Source of the DNA: Nageia nagi
Lineage: Eukaryota; Pinophyta
Reading direction: 5' to 3'
NCBI GenBank assembly: GCA_050084985.1
Contig: JBITNC010000001.1
Coordinates: 195,796,001 to 195,860,000, forward strand
Length of the DNA stretch: 64,000 nucleotides
Shown here piece by piece: positions 10,980 through 23,486 of the stretch. Position numbers and translations under genes: made by a program. Every line of letters starts with the position of its first letter. The stretch's first letter is position 1. Below the pieces are notes generated by a model. It saw only the letters and a list, made by a program, of their open reading frames with translations, ran no database searches and was not told the DNA's origin.

Positions 10980-13342
10980 GATAAATGTGATGAGGAATCA
11001 TGTCATCAGTAGCATGCTATACTACCTGAGGGCCATCAGTGGCATGAAATTAATATTGGAGATTATGGTTCTTCCTCTATAAATCCAACTAGTTAGAGGA
11101 GCATAAAAAAAATTTCAATTCAATAAAATCTAGTTGAGATTCAGTTAATAATATAGAATGCAAAAATATTATCCTTTCAAAAAGTATAAATTTAAGATTG
11201 TACTCTTTAATTAGTGGTTACAAAGGGAAATATTCAACATAGGGTGTCCATAAATACAACTTGAATTAATTGATCTTATGGAGTTAGTAGCATCCCAAAA
11301 TATAAAAAATGCATTAAATAATTTAGAAAAATAAGGTTAATTTCTTATAGTAAAATATGCTAAATTATATGGTGGTGCTTCCACCACCCTTTAGTGTACT
11401 ATAATTTATAAATTTTACATATAATATAGGATGCATTTCATATAGGTTGCATATCATGAGTTAGTCCATTGCATGCATTTGACTACCATGGTAAATTTTA
11501 TCAAGTTTTTAATCATGCTATCTTCACATCTTCATATTTTCAATCATGTTCTATTTCTTCTTATTTTCTCTTTTTCCATATTTTCATCCTCATCATTTCA
11601 TCAAGTCTTCTTCTTTTATCAAATATTTTTCTTATCTTTATCTCTCATCAAGGTTGTCAAATTTTTTATGCTAATCAAATGCCTCATGTATAAGTTATTC
11701 TTATGTATATTGATTGCATCACATATTATTTGCATTTCATTAAAAATAAAAATAAAAAATAAAACATATACAAGAGAAATCAAGAAAAAGTGGATATAGT
11801 CTTAGCTAGGGGTAATTTAAGTTTTAGATGGGGGCATGATAGAAATTAGATGTAAAAAATTAGAATGCAAAAATTTAGATTTTAAAATCACACTGTGTAA
11901 AATTGCCCATTCTTGGGGCATGAAGGTAAGTATAGGTAAAGTATATCACCTCAAACATTTTTAATATTGGTCATGTTTATGATATTTATTGCAATTGATG
12001 AATTAAGACCACTATATCTTCTTTGAATATTTGGTATGAGAAGTGAACATTGCATATGGTATTCTTATGATTGATATTTCAAATAAAATGCATGTTTTAG
12101 TAATGAAATTCAAGGCCATTGTATCTTTGAAAATTTGGTATAATATTACATTGTCTATGAAATATTGCATATCTGAATGGTTATTTTCAAGGATAATTGA
12201 ATGTATTATTTCTCCTTAGTGGTATCATAATTACAAAGATAAATTGAATATATGTTGAAATATTGTTAATTCATGATGTATATTGAAAATATTATGATAA
12301 ATGAAAATTTTATTTTGAATATAACATGATGCAAAATGATATGGATGATCATCAATTGAATATCTTTGGAATTTTTGCACTTCATATGAAAAACCTCATA
12401 CTGCCAGTGATGTGCAATGACTATAAATTATTTTTAATTGGGGTATATTGAAATTTCCTTGAATATCTACTTATTTATGTGATTCTTTTATATATTTGTA
12501 ATGGTTTATTGAATTTGATTATATTTGTTGAAGACATGAATGAAAAATTTTAGGCATACCATGCTGCCAATAGTGTGTATTCACTTTGAAAATTTATGCA
12601 AATTGAAGTATTGAAATGCAAGGCCATTATATGTTTAAATATTTGCTACATTTATGAAAATTCAATGCTATTATTCATTTTTATACTCATAAATATTTTC
12701 AAAACCATGGTCACTCCATGAGGAACATCTCTTATCAATTGTAGGATTATGCCAAGCTTGAGTCATTAAAAGTTCTCATCAACTTGATAATCATCATTGT
12801 TCTAAGCTTGAGTCATTAAAATTTATCATTAGATTGATTTTTATATACTATGAGTTATTTCTCATAGTAGTCTATACATCATGGATATTACAAGCCTGAG
12901 GCATTAAAGAGGACCTAAAGTATTTGCTCTTAATAGACTATGAGTTGTCTACCATAGTAGTCTATATATCATGGTCTATAGCACTATGAGTTGCATCAGC
13001 CATAGTGACATAATACATATTATATTAATTTCATCCTTACTCTTTATATTGCTTAGTATTTCATGGATATGATCTATGTAGGTATATGTTGCTTTATTCT
13101 ACAAGTATTATCTATGTGAGTAGGATTGGCAAAGACCGCTCACCTCATATAGGGACTTTGATTTTGGCTTGCTTATTCAAAGTAGAATGAGCAAGGGGAA
13201 ACCAACAAAAAAAGGGGGAAAACAACATACCATACTCATCATATTGATAAAAATAGGAAATTCCTCTTTACTATTGAAAATTTTCTTCTCTTCTCTAAAC
13301 TTTTTTGAATTGTGTAATTTTAATGCTTTTCATTTTATATCC
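10980..13342 (+). other. Untranslated internal region of element G
   Basis: No supported gene. The short open stretch at 11473-11799 is T-rich and has no recognisable domain. Between 12740 and 13010 the text AAGCTTGAGTCATTAAA recurs and three small stem-loops are present. A long 3' untranslated region is typical of non-autonomous LTR elements. Confidence 0.5.
12847..13007 (+). repeat. Three related stem-loops (ACTATGAGTT...CATAGT)
   Basis: Stem 1: ACTATGAG at 12847-12854 pairs with CTCATAGT at 12861-12868. Stem 2: GACTATG at 12936 with CATAGTAG at 12953. Stem 3: CACTATG at 12982-12988 with CATAGTG at 13001-13007. All three share ACTATGAGTT and two are followed by AGTCTATA. Function unknown. 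Confidence 0.6.
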
Positions 13343-13356
13343 AAAGAGGGGAAAAA
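13343..13356 (+). other. Polypurine tract of element G
   Basis: AAAGAGGGGAAAAA directly abuts the TGTAGATGCC start of the 3' LTR, as expected for the plus-strand primer. Confidence 0.75.
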
Positions 13357-14093
13357 TGTAGATGCCTAAAAATGATTTATTATTTATTTAATAAATAATT
13401 TTTAGAATTATTAAATGATTTAATGAAATATTACATATGTCAAGATAAAAGGATATTATAATGCAATGTCATGTGTTATATTAAATGCTATATCATATAT
13501 CATGGGTCTTATCTCTTGCATATAATAATGATTATATTATTGCAAGAGGTTGCTATTAAATCTTTTCTATGTCTTTTGTAGGTTATATAAATTGGTGGAT
13601 AAGTTAATCTCCACATATTAGAACTCTCTTGATATTGATAAAGAACTTTGATAGCTGGTTATCAACTATAATGATGTCTCTAGACGTAACCTATATTGAG
13701 AATTTGTTATACTTTGAGTTTTAAAATTTCTATATTTGGCCCACATCATAATTCAACACATCCCACATGGTCAATAGCATGCTTCTCCTATGCCAATAGT
13801 AGTATTCTTATCTCAAGTTATCAATGACATGCATCTTATAGATTCAAGGTTCTAGGATTTGATGGTTGAGTTGTTTGTTCATGCACATGAAGATTAGTTG
13901 TGAGCTCACCACAAGTCTGATCTTAATCCTCCAAAGATTCATTTCTATATGCTTTTTAGGATTGTACACACACTTTATATTAGGTGCATGTTTTTCATGT
14001 ATATCTATTATGATCTAATATAGTATCTATTGTATATTGTACAATATTTATTCAAGTGTGTTTATCTATATTTTGCAAAATTTAGAGTCTACA
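13357..14093 (+). repeat. 3' LTR of element G
   Basis: 737 bases, beginning TGTAGATGCC and ending GAGTCTACA (imperfect terminal TGTAGA...TCTACA inverted repeat). It is homologous throughout to 7651-8627, with visible divergence in its middle. It is flanked by the polypurine tract on the left and TAATT on the right. Confidence 0.8.
13584..13590 (+). promoter_or_regulatory. TATA box in LTR of element G
   Basis: TATATAA at 13584 in GGTTATATAAATTGG; the same box occurs in the left copies (ACATATAAATGGG near 7873, CTATATAAATGGG near 8913). It is conserved across LTR copies, so a likely RNA polymerase II start region. Confidence 0.5.
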
Positions 14094-14098
14094 TAATT
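14094..14098. repeat. Target duplication TAATT, right copy (element G)
   Basis: Matches 7646-7650; directly follows the LTR end GTCTACA. Confidence 0.55.
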
Positions 14099-15700
14099 AC
14101 TCATTTTGATTAGCATAAAATAAAAAGTGATTTAAAATTAATTTCATAAAACTTTGATATTTTTTGAAGTCTTTTTACCTTGGTTGGATCTAGTCAACCC
14201 TTGATAATGTCATCATCCTCTTTGATCTAACTAATTATTTCCAAGACTCTGCTCTTCCTTTGGTTAGATCAAATCATATCTCAACATATTTTATTCAAAA
14301 TATTTTGAAGTAAAGTGCTATTTTTTAGTTGGTTAGATTGATTTGGTTGGAAATAACATTTTAGTAGATCATTTAAAATTCATTGATAATATTTATTTTA
14401 GTCTTTCAAATCAAAGATGATGATAATAATAAAAAATAAACTATGTTAACAACCATGTTGATCTGATATCAAGTAAACTTGATAGATATTCAAAATGATG
14501 AGACCTCAAATGGTGATAACTCTCGCATTCAAACTTCATTTTTTGAACCATTTGAACTATTAGAAAGGGGAAAATAAGGGATACAACATGAAATCATGAG
14601 ATATGATTTATGAGCTTAGAATATATAAGAAAATTTATAAAATAAATAAGGTACCCTAAAAGAGGCTCATCCAAGAAGGCTATCTTCAAATAGCCATATC
14701 TTGCAAACTAAGACTCCATTTCTTTTACCATTGGAACTATTGGAAAGGGTTGGTATATATATTTAATTTGATGAAATAAAATTTGTAATTTGAAGGGGTA
14801 TTTTAGTCCAAAATATCCCTATACTTAAAATACCTATAAAATCATGTCATCTTAGAAAGGGGAGTATTGTTTTGATTTAATTTTAGTTTGCTTTTCATTT
14901 AAAAGTCTGCATATAATTTCTAATACTTGATTTATATATACAAAATGAAAATAAATGAAGTAAAATACAAAGGTGAAGATGCTTGCAATCTATGGAATAA
15001 CATTAATGAAGGAGTAAATATGGATACAATGTTTCAAGTGTAGATGAATGCCAAAGAGGAAATAAGAAATTTCATCCTAGTTAAAGCATAAGAGGGCCTC
15101 AAATTGGATTCAAATTTAAGCCATAACAAAAGGAAAATGATAATTCAAAGATTCAATATGACATATGGTAATATTTTGAAAGTTTTCAAGTTATTTGTAG
15201 GAAAATTTGTTATTTTTGTATAGCCTAAATGATTTAGATTTGATTTTAATTTCAATTTTATTAAATACATTTTAAGTTTATTTTGGAGTGAAACTTGGCA
15301 TGAGAAGTTCAAGAGTCATAGGATATTGAAAGTTTAGAAAACTAAAGAGTAAACATAAATGATCATCTTGTAACCTCCTAATATCACTATAAATTGGGAG
15401 AGAATCTTTATTTTATCTATCTCTCTCATTGTTGAGAAATTGTTGTATTTTTTAAGACTAACATTTAATAAGAAGAATTTATTTCTCTTATGATGTTATT
15501 TTGTTGATGTTATTGTTATATAAAGGCTTTGTTTACTAGTTTATTAGTAAACTAGTATTACATGTAACTATTGTATCCCTTTATGAATTTTACAAATGAT
15601 GAAACAAGATTTGTAATTGATACCAAGGATCAATGCTAGTGAATCAATATTGATTTTGTATATCGTATTGATAGAGTAAAGTTTTTCTTTCTAGTTTTAA
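14099..15700 (+). repeat. LTR-like segment of an unassigned gypsy element
   Basis: There is no reading frame. Two similar blocks 165-170 bases apart (near 14515-14570 and 14690-14740) end in TTGGAACTATTGGAAAGGG-type text, a style common in plant Ty3/gypsy LTRs. A TATA box (TATAAAT at 15388-15394) follows, then T-rich sequence and a perfect 10-bp stem TACTAGTTTA/TAAACTAGTA at 15534-15557. The ends and a partner LTR were not found, so this may be a solo or truncated LTR. Confidence 0.35.
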
Positions 15701-16970
15701 CCCATTGTATAGGAATGTTATTGATTATATTAACTTTAACTAAGAATTGTAGCTAAATTTATTCTAAATATTTCCTCTTACTAGTTAATTAGTAAAAGGG
15801 AATATTTTCTAGTCAAGAACTAGTGCAAGAGTTAATTAGTTTTGACCTAACTGAAGAATATCAAATACCATAAAGGAAACCCTCATTAAAAATGAGGATT
15901 GTATAATCCCTTATTACCTCCTTTTTATTCTATAGTAAAAAGTGGTTAACAATATAAACTATACAGATGAAATCTTGATTACTTTCCCATATGATCATAC
16001 TTACCTTTATATATGTGTGAGATATCCACCAATGACCCTTCAAGATGTTTAGCACTAATGTTGGGCTACCTAGAATATAAATAAGAAGATCACATGAGAT
16101 ACAGTTAATAATGACACCAATAACATGATATAAGATCATTATTGTATAACTCCTAAATGGGCCCACCTTAGCATGACCAAAATTAGGTGTAAATAGATGC
16201 TCCCCTTTACAAGTAAAATGAAATGAAATTATGCTTACAAAGGAAGTAAATAATAAAGAGAACAAAAATTTAATACTTACTTAGTTTAGCTATATAATTA
16301 CTTGATCATCAAGGATTGATGATATATATAATCCCCTTTTTCTCTTGGTTATATGGAATTGTAATCCATGAAATAGGAATAACCAAGAGAAAATAATTAT
16401 CTAAAAAAAAGAGACAAAAAACACCAACCTAAAAGTATATATGCGATGATAAACTTATAAAATATATAGAAAACATAGCAAGAGCAAGAATAATCATAAA
16501 TGTATGGTATCATCATGGTAACATTCAATTCCTTATTCATAGATTTAAAAAAAAAACATCATAATATAAGCAAGCATCCCATTCATGGAATCATACATAA
16601 CATTTAATCACAAATGATAAAGCAATAAAGAGAAATGATGAAATTAATATAATATCCATACATTATCATGATAACATCAAATATATTATTCATATATACA
16701 AACAATCATATAAATACCCAATGATTCATTTGTAGATGCATACATATAATCATAAAAACTATCATGATGATGGTTAGTTTAAACCCTACCAATAAAGGTG
16801 ATAAAGCTAAAATGAGGTCACATAGTCATGGAAGCAACAAGTTGTCCCATTCATGGATGCACATCATAATGAAATAAAGGATTCTCCATTAGTGGATATC
16901 TCAAATCATAAAATATCATAAATATGGTATTTTATCAATATATTCCTAGTAAATATGAATACTAATAATA
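15701..16970. other. No gene; AT-rich sequence with a 15-bp stem hairpin
   Basis: Nothing coding is supported; a 111-codon minus-strand open stretch has no recognisable domain. TTTTCTCTTGGTTAT (16337-16351) pairs perfectly with ATAACCAAGAGAAAA (16379-16393) across a 27-base loop. A stray copy of the 47-bp repeat described next starts near 16768. Confidence 0.4.
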
Positions 16971-17252
16971 GTGATGGTTATATATAATCCAACCAACAAG
17001 TACATGATCATAAAGTAGTAATGGTTATTTATAGCCCATCCAACAAGGATATTATAGTAAAGCAATGATGGTTATTTATAATGTTTCCAATAAGAATATG
17101 ATAGTAAATATATGATGCTTATTTAGATTCCTCCCAACAAGGATATGATTATAAAGCAGTGATGGTTATTTAGAGTCCACCAAACAAGGACGTGATCATA
17201 AATTAGTGATGGTTATTTATAGTACAACCAACAAGGATATGATAGTAAAGCT
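16971..17252 (+). repeat. 47-bp minisatellite, six copies
   Basis: The core ATGGTTA(T) starts at 16974, 17021, 17068, 17115, 17162 and 17209, an exact 47-base spacing with no length change. Each unit also carries CCAACAAGGATATGAT-like text and a TAAAGCAGTG-like end. Units differ by several substitutions. Confidence 0.85.
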
Positions 17253-17880
17253 CATAGTAATATGTTATTAATAATATTATAAAGGATATAAATACTCCAT
17301 GACACATATCTCTAAAGGCATGTGGTAGATCTAATAGGTGGTATTGATATCTATTTTTTTATTCATGCCCCAACATTAACACTTATATAAGCACTAATGC
17401 TAAGCTTATTTATGTCATTGGTGCTAAAATAAGACTTTCTTGGTTATAATTTGCACAAGTGACCTAAAATTGACTTCTTAATTGGCATCTCCTACTCTTG
17501 ATCTAAGAACACGCTAGGAATGTGTTAGGAACATATTGGGAATGATATGATCCTAAAATGAAAATGTTCCTTCATCATTGCAAGAACCTTATGCTCATAT
17601 ATATGTTATTTGTACATTAAATTTTGGAATCTATACACCTAAAGGTAGAGGAATGCAAAAGCTAGTTTTGGAAAATGAAAACTAATCATAACATTTGTGC
17701 TATTGGAAGCATGGATATGGGTGCTAGCATTAGCATTAGGATCTTTTAGAGGAAAGGCTTCCAAACCTATTTGGGTGGTGTAGATTGAAATGAGAGAGTT
17801 AATGTTTATGTTATTTATTGGTTTATGGCAAGGAATGATATATTTTGATGGTTATATCATAAAATGTATCCTGGTTTCTA
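17253..17880. other. No gene recognised
   Basis: Plain AT-rich DNA; an 80-codon open stretch from 17790 runs into the inverted repeat described next and shows no domain. Confidence 0.5.
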
Positions 17881-17899
17881 ATTTAAAAATACTAATTAG

Positions 17900-18570
17900 G
17901 TTTATCATTTTGATTGGAAAACTCTATTCTTTAGCCAAATTTACACACATATTATGGGCATATGTCTATCTCATCACCACCACTCACCATCCAAATACTT
18001 TGCTAATCATTGCTCCTAGAAAATATCCATAATTGATATGGAAAATACCCATAATTTTATATGAAAAAATGCATAAAATTTAGAATATAAAAAAATTATG
18101 AGTTATAACATGTAATATTTGATTGGATGGTATAATGGCAAGTGCATTGTATGTAAAAATACAATGATATATGTTTGAATCCCATATGCCTAAACTATTT
18201 TGTTTGAATATAAGAGAATTAAATAAAAATATAACTTGTTCCTATATATGCATAAAATATAATTATGTTCAAATAAAAATTTTATGGGATTCAAACATGA
18301 ACCATTAGATTTTAAATACAATGCATTACCCATTACACCATCCAATTAGAAACAACATGCAATGAGTTATAAATTTTTATATTATGAAGTTCATAAGTTT
18401 TGGGTATTTGTATATATAAATTATGGGCATTTTTCCATAATTGGTACATTACCAAAGTATTTGGGTGATGAATAGCAATTACCAACTGAAAACCTAACCA
18501 TTACCTTTTGCAATTTTGGCCAAAGGATAGAGTTTTTCATTTGCATTATTTGGAGTTTATAGTTTGGTCC
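17900..18570. repeat. Large imperfect inverted repeat with tRNA-like arms
   Basis: The left arm (about 17900-18190) and right arm (about 18280-18570) are reverse complements with mismatches. Examples are AAAACTCTATTCTTTAGCC against GGCCAAAGGATAGAGTTTTT, CCAAATACTTTGCTAAT against CATTACCAAAGTATTTGG, and ATACCCATAATTT against AAATTATGGGCAT. Each arm also holds GGATGGTNTAATGG followed about 40 bases later by TGTTTGAATCCC, resembling A- and B-box promoter parts of tRNA-derived sequence. The right arm in reverse has TTTAAAATC between them, as in a tRNA-Leu(UAA) anticodon loop. It could be a foldback or SINE-pair insertion or a small-RNA precursor. Confidence 0.7.
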
Positions 18571-20520
18571 ATGAGCCAAGAGTGATCTTGTACACTTAGT
18601 TTAAGGCTATCAAATCCTTTAGGTAGGGTGAAAATTGGTTTTTGGTTATATTTTATACTTATTTAATATTTGTTTCTAATTTAGTTTGGTTTTACAATAT
18701 CTAGGAATAAGGATATTAGACCAAGAGAATAATTAGGCATATTTTCCCAATAACAACCACATTTTAGCATATGTGGTGGTCTTTTATGATTTTTTATTTC
18801 TATTTTATGATAAATTTTATGAATTTTAGAAGGGATTTTGTCAAATTCATAAGGTTGAATTGACATAGGGTTTTCTAGAGTAGGGCTTCAAATGTTTTAC
18901 ATGAAATCATTGTAAATTGGAATGATAGGTATTTTTTCTTGAATTTCTCTAGGTTTTCTTAGTTTCCCTAAGTTTTGTAGGAAAGGGTCAAGAAAGCCTC
19001 ATACAAATGTGGGTGTAGGCATCAATACCAAGTTGATAACTAGGTAAAAGGCTTAGTATGGTGATGTGTATATGCTTGATATATAATTTTTGATATTGCA
19101 TTTGTAAATACAAATTTTATTTTGCAAAAAAATATGAAATAAGCATATCTTTACATTTGTTATTGTAGTATTGTCAACTTTTTATAGAGGTAAAGCTAAT
19201 GTTTAAGAGTAAGAGATAAGCCTAGGTTTGGCATGATAAGTTTTCTAGTGAGGAGTTAAAAATATTAAATTATGTTGGTATGGGCTATCTACTAAAAGCC
19301 TTCTATGTTTAAGTTTATTGAGATTTACTTATAGAGCTCATGGAGAGGTGATCAAAATGTACAAATACTTTTCATTTTCCTACTGGAAAGATCATCATTA
19401 TCCCTAAGGATATCCCAAAGATTATATGGGTACTTGTGAAGGGTCATTCAATAAGAATGGTGCCTTCTTACATCATGCATTCAAGAGAAAGGTAAAGAAG
19501 GTTTGATGAGTGCACTTGATCATGGCTACCTATGCTAGCATGAGAGAATTTCAAAGTAAAGAGACATTGATGATCAATGAATTGGTGATGGATGATGTAA
19601 TGAATAGAAATTTTGCAAGTGAGTAGTTATTAGTTTCTATGATAGTGATCCCATCATCAACAAATCAATCTTCATCTAGTTTACTAGTCATTATGAAGTA
19701 GCATGTCAAAGCATCACCCCTTTGCCCAAGGCATCTTTTGAGCCAAAATAAAGACCGAAAAGGGAACTCAGCTGAGAGAGTAGTACAAAGACAAATTAAT
19801 ACTCATATATCAAATAATAATCAATGAATCCAAGCAACATATTATAAAATAATGTAAAACATTATGAGTCACCAAAAATGGCATAATTGTATACTTAATT
19901 CCTATTATTAATAAAGAGGTTCCTTATATTAAAATAAGATTTGGTATAAATAAGAATAATTTATTCTCATTAATAAAAGGAATGCATCGACTAGTATAGT
20001 GATCAAATACAAGAATGATGAATAGTACTATTATTGGAACATCTACAAATAGAGAAGAAGGGGATTCTCATAGAATCATGAAAGATGATTGACTAATAAT
20101 ATTCTTTAATCCTACTAATAATTTTATCCAAAATTAGTTTTCCAAATAGATAGATAATTTGTAGATTGGGTAAGTCAAATAACATGGTACAACTATAAGA
20201 AAGTGACACAATTCATACTTAGAGATGGAAGATACAAAATATTTTGAGTAGAATTTGTTGACTTATTTTACAATTGGATTACCAAGCAACTAGAGTTTGT
20301 AACTCAATTTTATATTCCTATAATTCATTGGGATAAAGAGAAGATAACATGATTAATCTTATCATAAGAAATTTTTGATAAGAAAGTTAATGATTAGGTA
20401 CATCACACTATCAACACCTATAATACCAAGTTTTTACTCCAAGATTAGGCATCTTGGGAAGAAAGAAAAGAAATATTCTTACAAGAGCCTAGGATGATCT
20501 TACTAGAAGAATAAGAAGAC
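18571..20520. other. No gene recognised
   Basis: AT-rich sequence with short open stretches only and no readable retroelement motif. It may be the leader or upstream flank of the gypsy relic that becomes recognisable at 21785. Confidence 0.4.
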
Positions 20521-20556
20521 AATAAAGAAGAAGAAGAAGAAGGAAGGAAGGAATAT
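20521..20556 (+). repeat. GAA/GGAA microsatellite
   Basis: A run of AAG/GAA triplets passes into GGAA tetramers within an unusually purine-rich stretch that extends to about 21000. Confidence 0.8.
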
Positions 20557-21784
20557 CCCAAGGTGATGATAAAAGGGAAATAGAACCCCTAATCACCCAA
20601 GAAGTTTTAGAAATAGGATAAGGAAATAGGATACCTAAGGAGACCTCAAAATAAGAAAAAGATATGATGGATGGAACTAGGGAGAAAGGAAGTTAATAAT
20701 CTAGGAGATAAATTGAAATAAGTATTGAAGATTTATTAAAACCTTTTCAAAAGCTCACCTATGATTAGGCTAGATATTATAGATAACTTGATGATGATTG
20801 ATAATTTAGATAATAGCTAGTTTGTAGAAATATCACTTGAATAATGAAGATGTACCCATATACTTGGATGTAGGTGGAGAGGAGGAAGGCTGAGGACTAT
20901 TAAAAGAAGATATAGAGAGAAGGGGAAAGATAATACAAAGAGTATAAAGGAATGAAAAATTGGGTGGCCAACTTCAAAACTTTTCTACCCACTCTCTAGA
21001 AAAGAATTTCCTAGATAAACTAAGGAAATGATTTCTAGATTTTACATGAATGGAAACTTAGAACCTTACCAACATGTTTAGAAGAAGTTTAACTTGGGAT
21101 ACAAGATAATAAATAGATCTAGGTTCCTTTATAGAGATAAACATAGGAGTAGAAGTAGAAATAGGAATAGGATAATCTAATGAACTAGTAAGTTCTTAAT
21201 TTGACCCACCCCTCTTAATAGAATGGTAAAATTTAGTAGTTGATCCATAAACCCAGTGGATTACTCAAAGGATGTGACGAAATAGATGAATCAAAATAGT
21301 AAACAATTTTAGAACCCTATAAGGAAGATAGGAATTATCTATATAATTCAAATAAATAATGGATTCCCCTAAAGATATGAATCTAACAATATAAGGTAAA
21401 TTCCCTTTTGAGATCTCTTTCAATTTTAGGTCCTCCCCAACCCTCGCATATAATTATCAATTAAGAGTTTTAATACTAAAAAGGAGGAAAACATAACCTA
21501 ATACATCAATGAGTATAGAAGAGGAAGGTAAGGAACCTAAGTAGAAGGATATTTTTGAAGTAATTAGAGAACATTACTTTGACATAGACATAGATAGACC
21601 ATGAATCAATTATAGACATCAAATATGAAGATAATGTCTAGCATAAAAACAAAACCAAAACTAAAATAATGTGGTAATAAAAAAAATTATACACCTAACT
21701 CTAAATTATCAAATTTTCAAAAGAATACTTAGGATGCAAATGAACACATATATATTATAGAAAATAAATGGAAATAAAGAAATG
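20557..21784 (+). other. Purine-rich stretch, probable decayed upstream part of gypsy relic H
   Basis: There is strong A/G bias on the plus strand (GGAAAGGAAG, AGAGAGAAGGGG) and no open frame. Position directly upstream of a gag core suggests leader or N-terminal gag, but nothing specific can be read. Confidence 0.3.
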
Positions 21785-22900
21785 TTATGATGGATGATGA
21801 CAAGATTTTCAACTTCATATTCATAATTAGAAATGATATTCTATCCTGGTTAGTAAAGTTCAAAGAAAAAGTACTAAATAATGGAATTCAAATGTGGGAT
21901 GAGATTAAAGTTACTTTCAAAGCAAAGTAACATTTCCCAAAATATGATATACAAAATGTTAGGAAGATGAGAGACCTACTACAAGAGCCTAAATATTTTA
22001 TAGTATATTACAATAAGAGATTTAAGGTGACTTAGCAAAGGTTATAAGAACCCTTAGTACAAGATTAGAAGGTAGAATGGTTCATATTAGTACTAATACC
22101 AACTATAAGGTGATCCATGGAAAAAAATAACCTACTTATATCAATGCAACACAACCTATAGTAGAGAATGAATCTCAACCTTGGCAATTGAAGGGATTAA
22201 ACCAAATTATTGGCCAAATTGAAGATAAAATAGATAAACTAGCTCATCATTTAGAACAAATTAAGTTACAATTAACATCTACATAGTCATAAAAACAAAT
22301 TTTGTGTTAGATATATGGCAAAGAAGGGCATATCAGCAATGAGCATATCTCTTATAGGAAATTGATTTTAGAATATTGAAATCACTATTGCACAATGGCT
22401 ACCCATACCACCTTAGAATTCCTAGTAGAAAACTTAAGGTGATGAGGAATAAGTATTCACCCAAGATCAAATTATCACACTTGTTGGTTAATGAATCATG
22501 GAATGAAACACCATATAGGAAAGGAATTCTTAGATGATAATGAATATGACCTCCAGAATAGGCATAAGGCATATTATATCCTTCAAACATAATAAACACC
22601 TCAACCTTTTATAGAAAATAACATAACATATATACCCATGGTTGTTACAACCCAAGAGACTACACCCTAGTGATCCTATAACAATAATAACTACCCAAAA
22701 AATGAAGGGGAAAGAGGTAGAGGAGGATATCATAGTAGATATAGAGGAGGGTATACCAAGGAAGAGGGCCCCCTCAATTCTATAGCTATGAAGACCCATC
22801 CCACAAATAATATATGACTATCCCAAAATAAATTCATTTATTAAATACAACTATTACAAATAACATAATTATCATAGTTATGAGAATTACCCAAAAAGTT
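21785..22900 (+). pseudogene. Gypsy gag relic H
   Basis: From about 21850 the frame reads a retrotransposon Gag core: W then MWDEIKVTFKAK, then RKMRDLLQEP and YYNKRFKVT, the Trp, Arg-rich and YNxRF landmarks of the plant gag domain. A CCHC-like knuckle with lost cysteines follows near 22300-22345 (C-x-IYGKEGHISNE). An Arg/Gly-rich tract (GERGRGGYHSRYRGGY) lies at 22705-22755. Stops (TAA, TAG) sit where Gln codons are expected. It differs from the Tat-type gags elsewhere in the window. No LTR was found for it. Confidence 0.6.
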
Positions 22901-23486
22901 TAAATGATGTGTTAGAGAAATAAAAATATATCATGCTTGAAGTATTAAGAAGACCCAACAATCCTCCACCTAAGGTAAACATGTTATGAAGGAATCCAAT
23001 GATAACCAAGAAGTTTTAATTTAGTTAGAGAGAGCCATTAAACACCATTGGATGTAACAACCTAAAGAAGGGAATAGAAACTAATATTTCTCATACCACA
23101 CCAAACTTACAAAAAAATAAAAGCATTAAACTAATGGAAAATATCACAACAAGATCTAAGAGAAAGAAAGTAAGATTTAAACAACCCCTTATCCAAGAAA
23201 TAATTTTTGAAAAATAATATCTTGACCATAATGAACATCATTGGATGAGCAAAATGGCCATGAATATTACTAACATACTTCAAACTAGGAATTCTAGGAT
23301 AGAAACAAAAGAATTCATGGGCCTTACCAATAGAGAGATTTGAATTCTATAAGAAATTTTCAAACTAATTTAAGAACAAAATATATTTGTGAAGTTTAAA
23401 GAAATCATTGTATACTGGAATAACATGAATAATAACATAAATACAATACTCATTACCAATCATAAAAATAACTAGAAGAAATAACC

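Larger units (their letters stand above)
7651..14093 (+). mobile_element. Non-autonomous LTR retrotransposon G with gag-like frame only
   Basis: Two related LTRs (7651-8627, rearranged, and 13357-14093) enclose about 4.7 kb with one gag-like frame at 9952-10979. No protease, reverse transcriptase, RNase H or integrase can be read in any frame. A purine tract lies directly before the 3' LTR, and a TAATT duplication flanks the whole. The C-terminal C-x2-H...C knuckle of its gag-like frame is like Tat-lineage gags, so it was probably moved by a Tat element's enzymes (inference). The left end carries a tandem duplication of LTR plus leader. Confidence 0.75.

Noticed and set aside
15930-16265. 111-codon minus-strand open frame
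   Set aside because: No recognisable domain, no neighbour support; length is not unusual for AT-rich DNA of this size.
16971-17252. CRISPR-like array
   Set aside because: Units are directly adjacent with no unique spacers and diverge throughout; context is eukaryotic.
18115-18190. Functional tRNA gene
   Set aside because: Only A/B-box-like text and part of an anticodon loop are present; acceptor stem and full cloverleaf pairing are missing.
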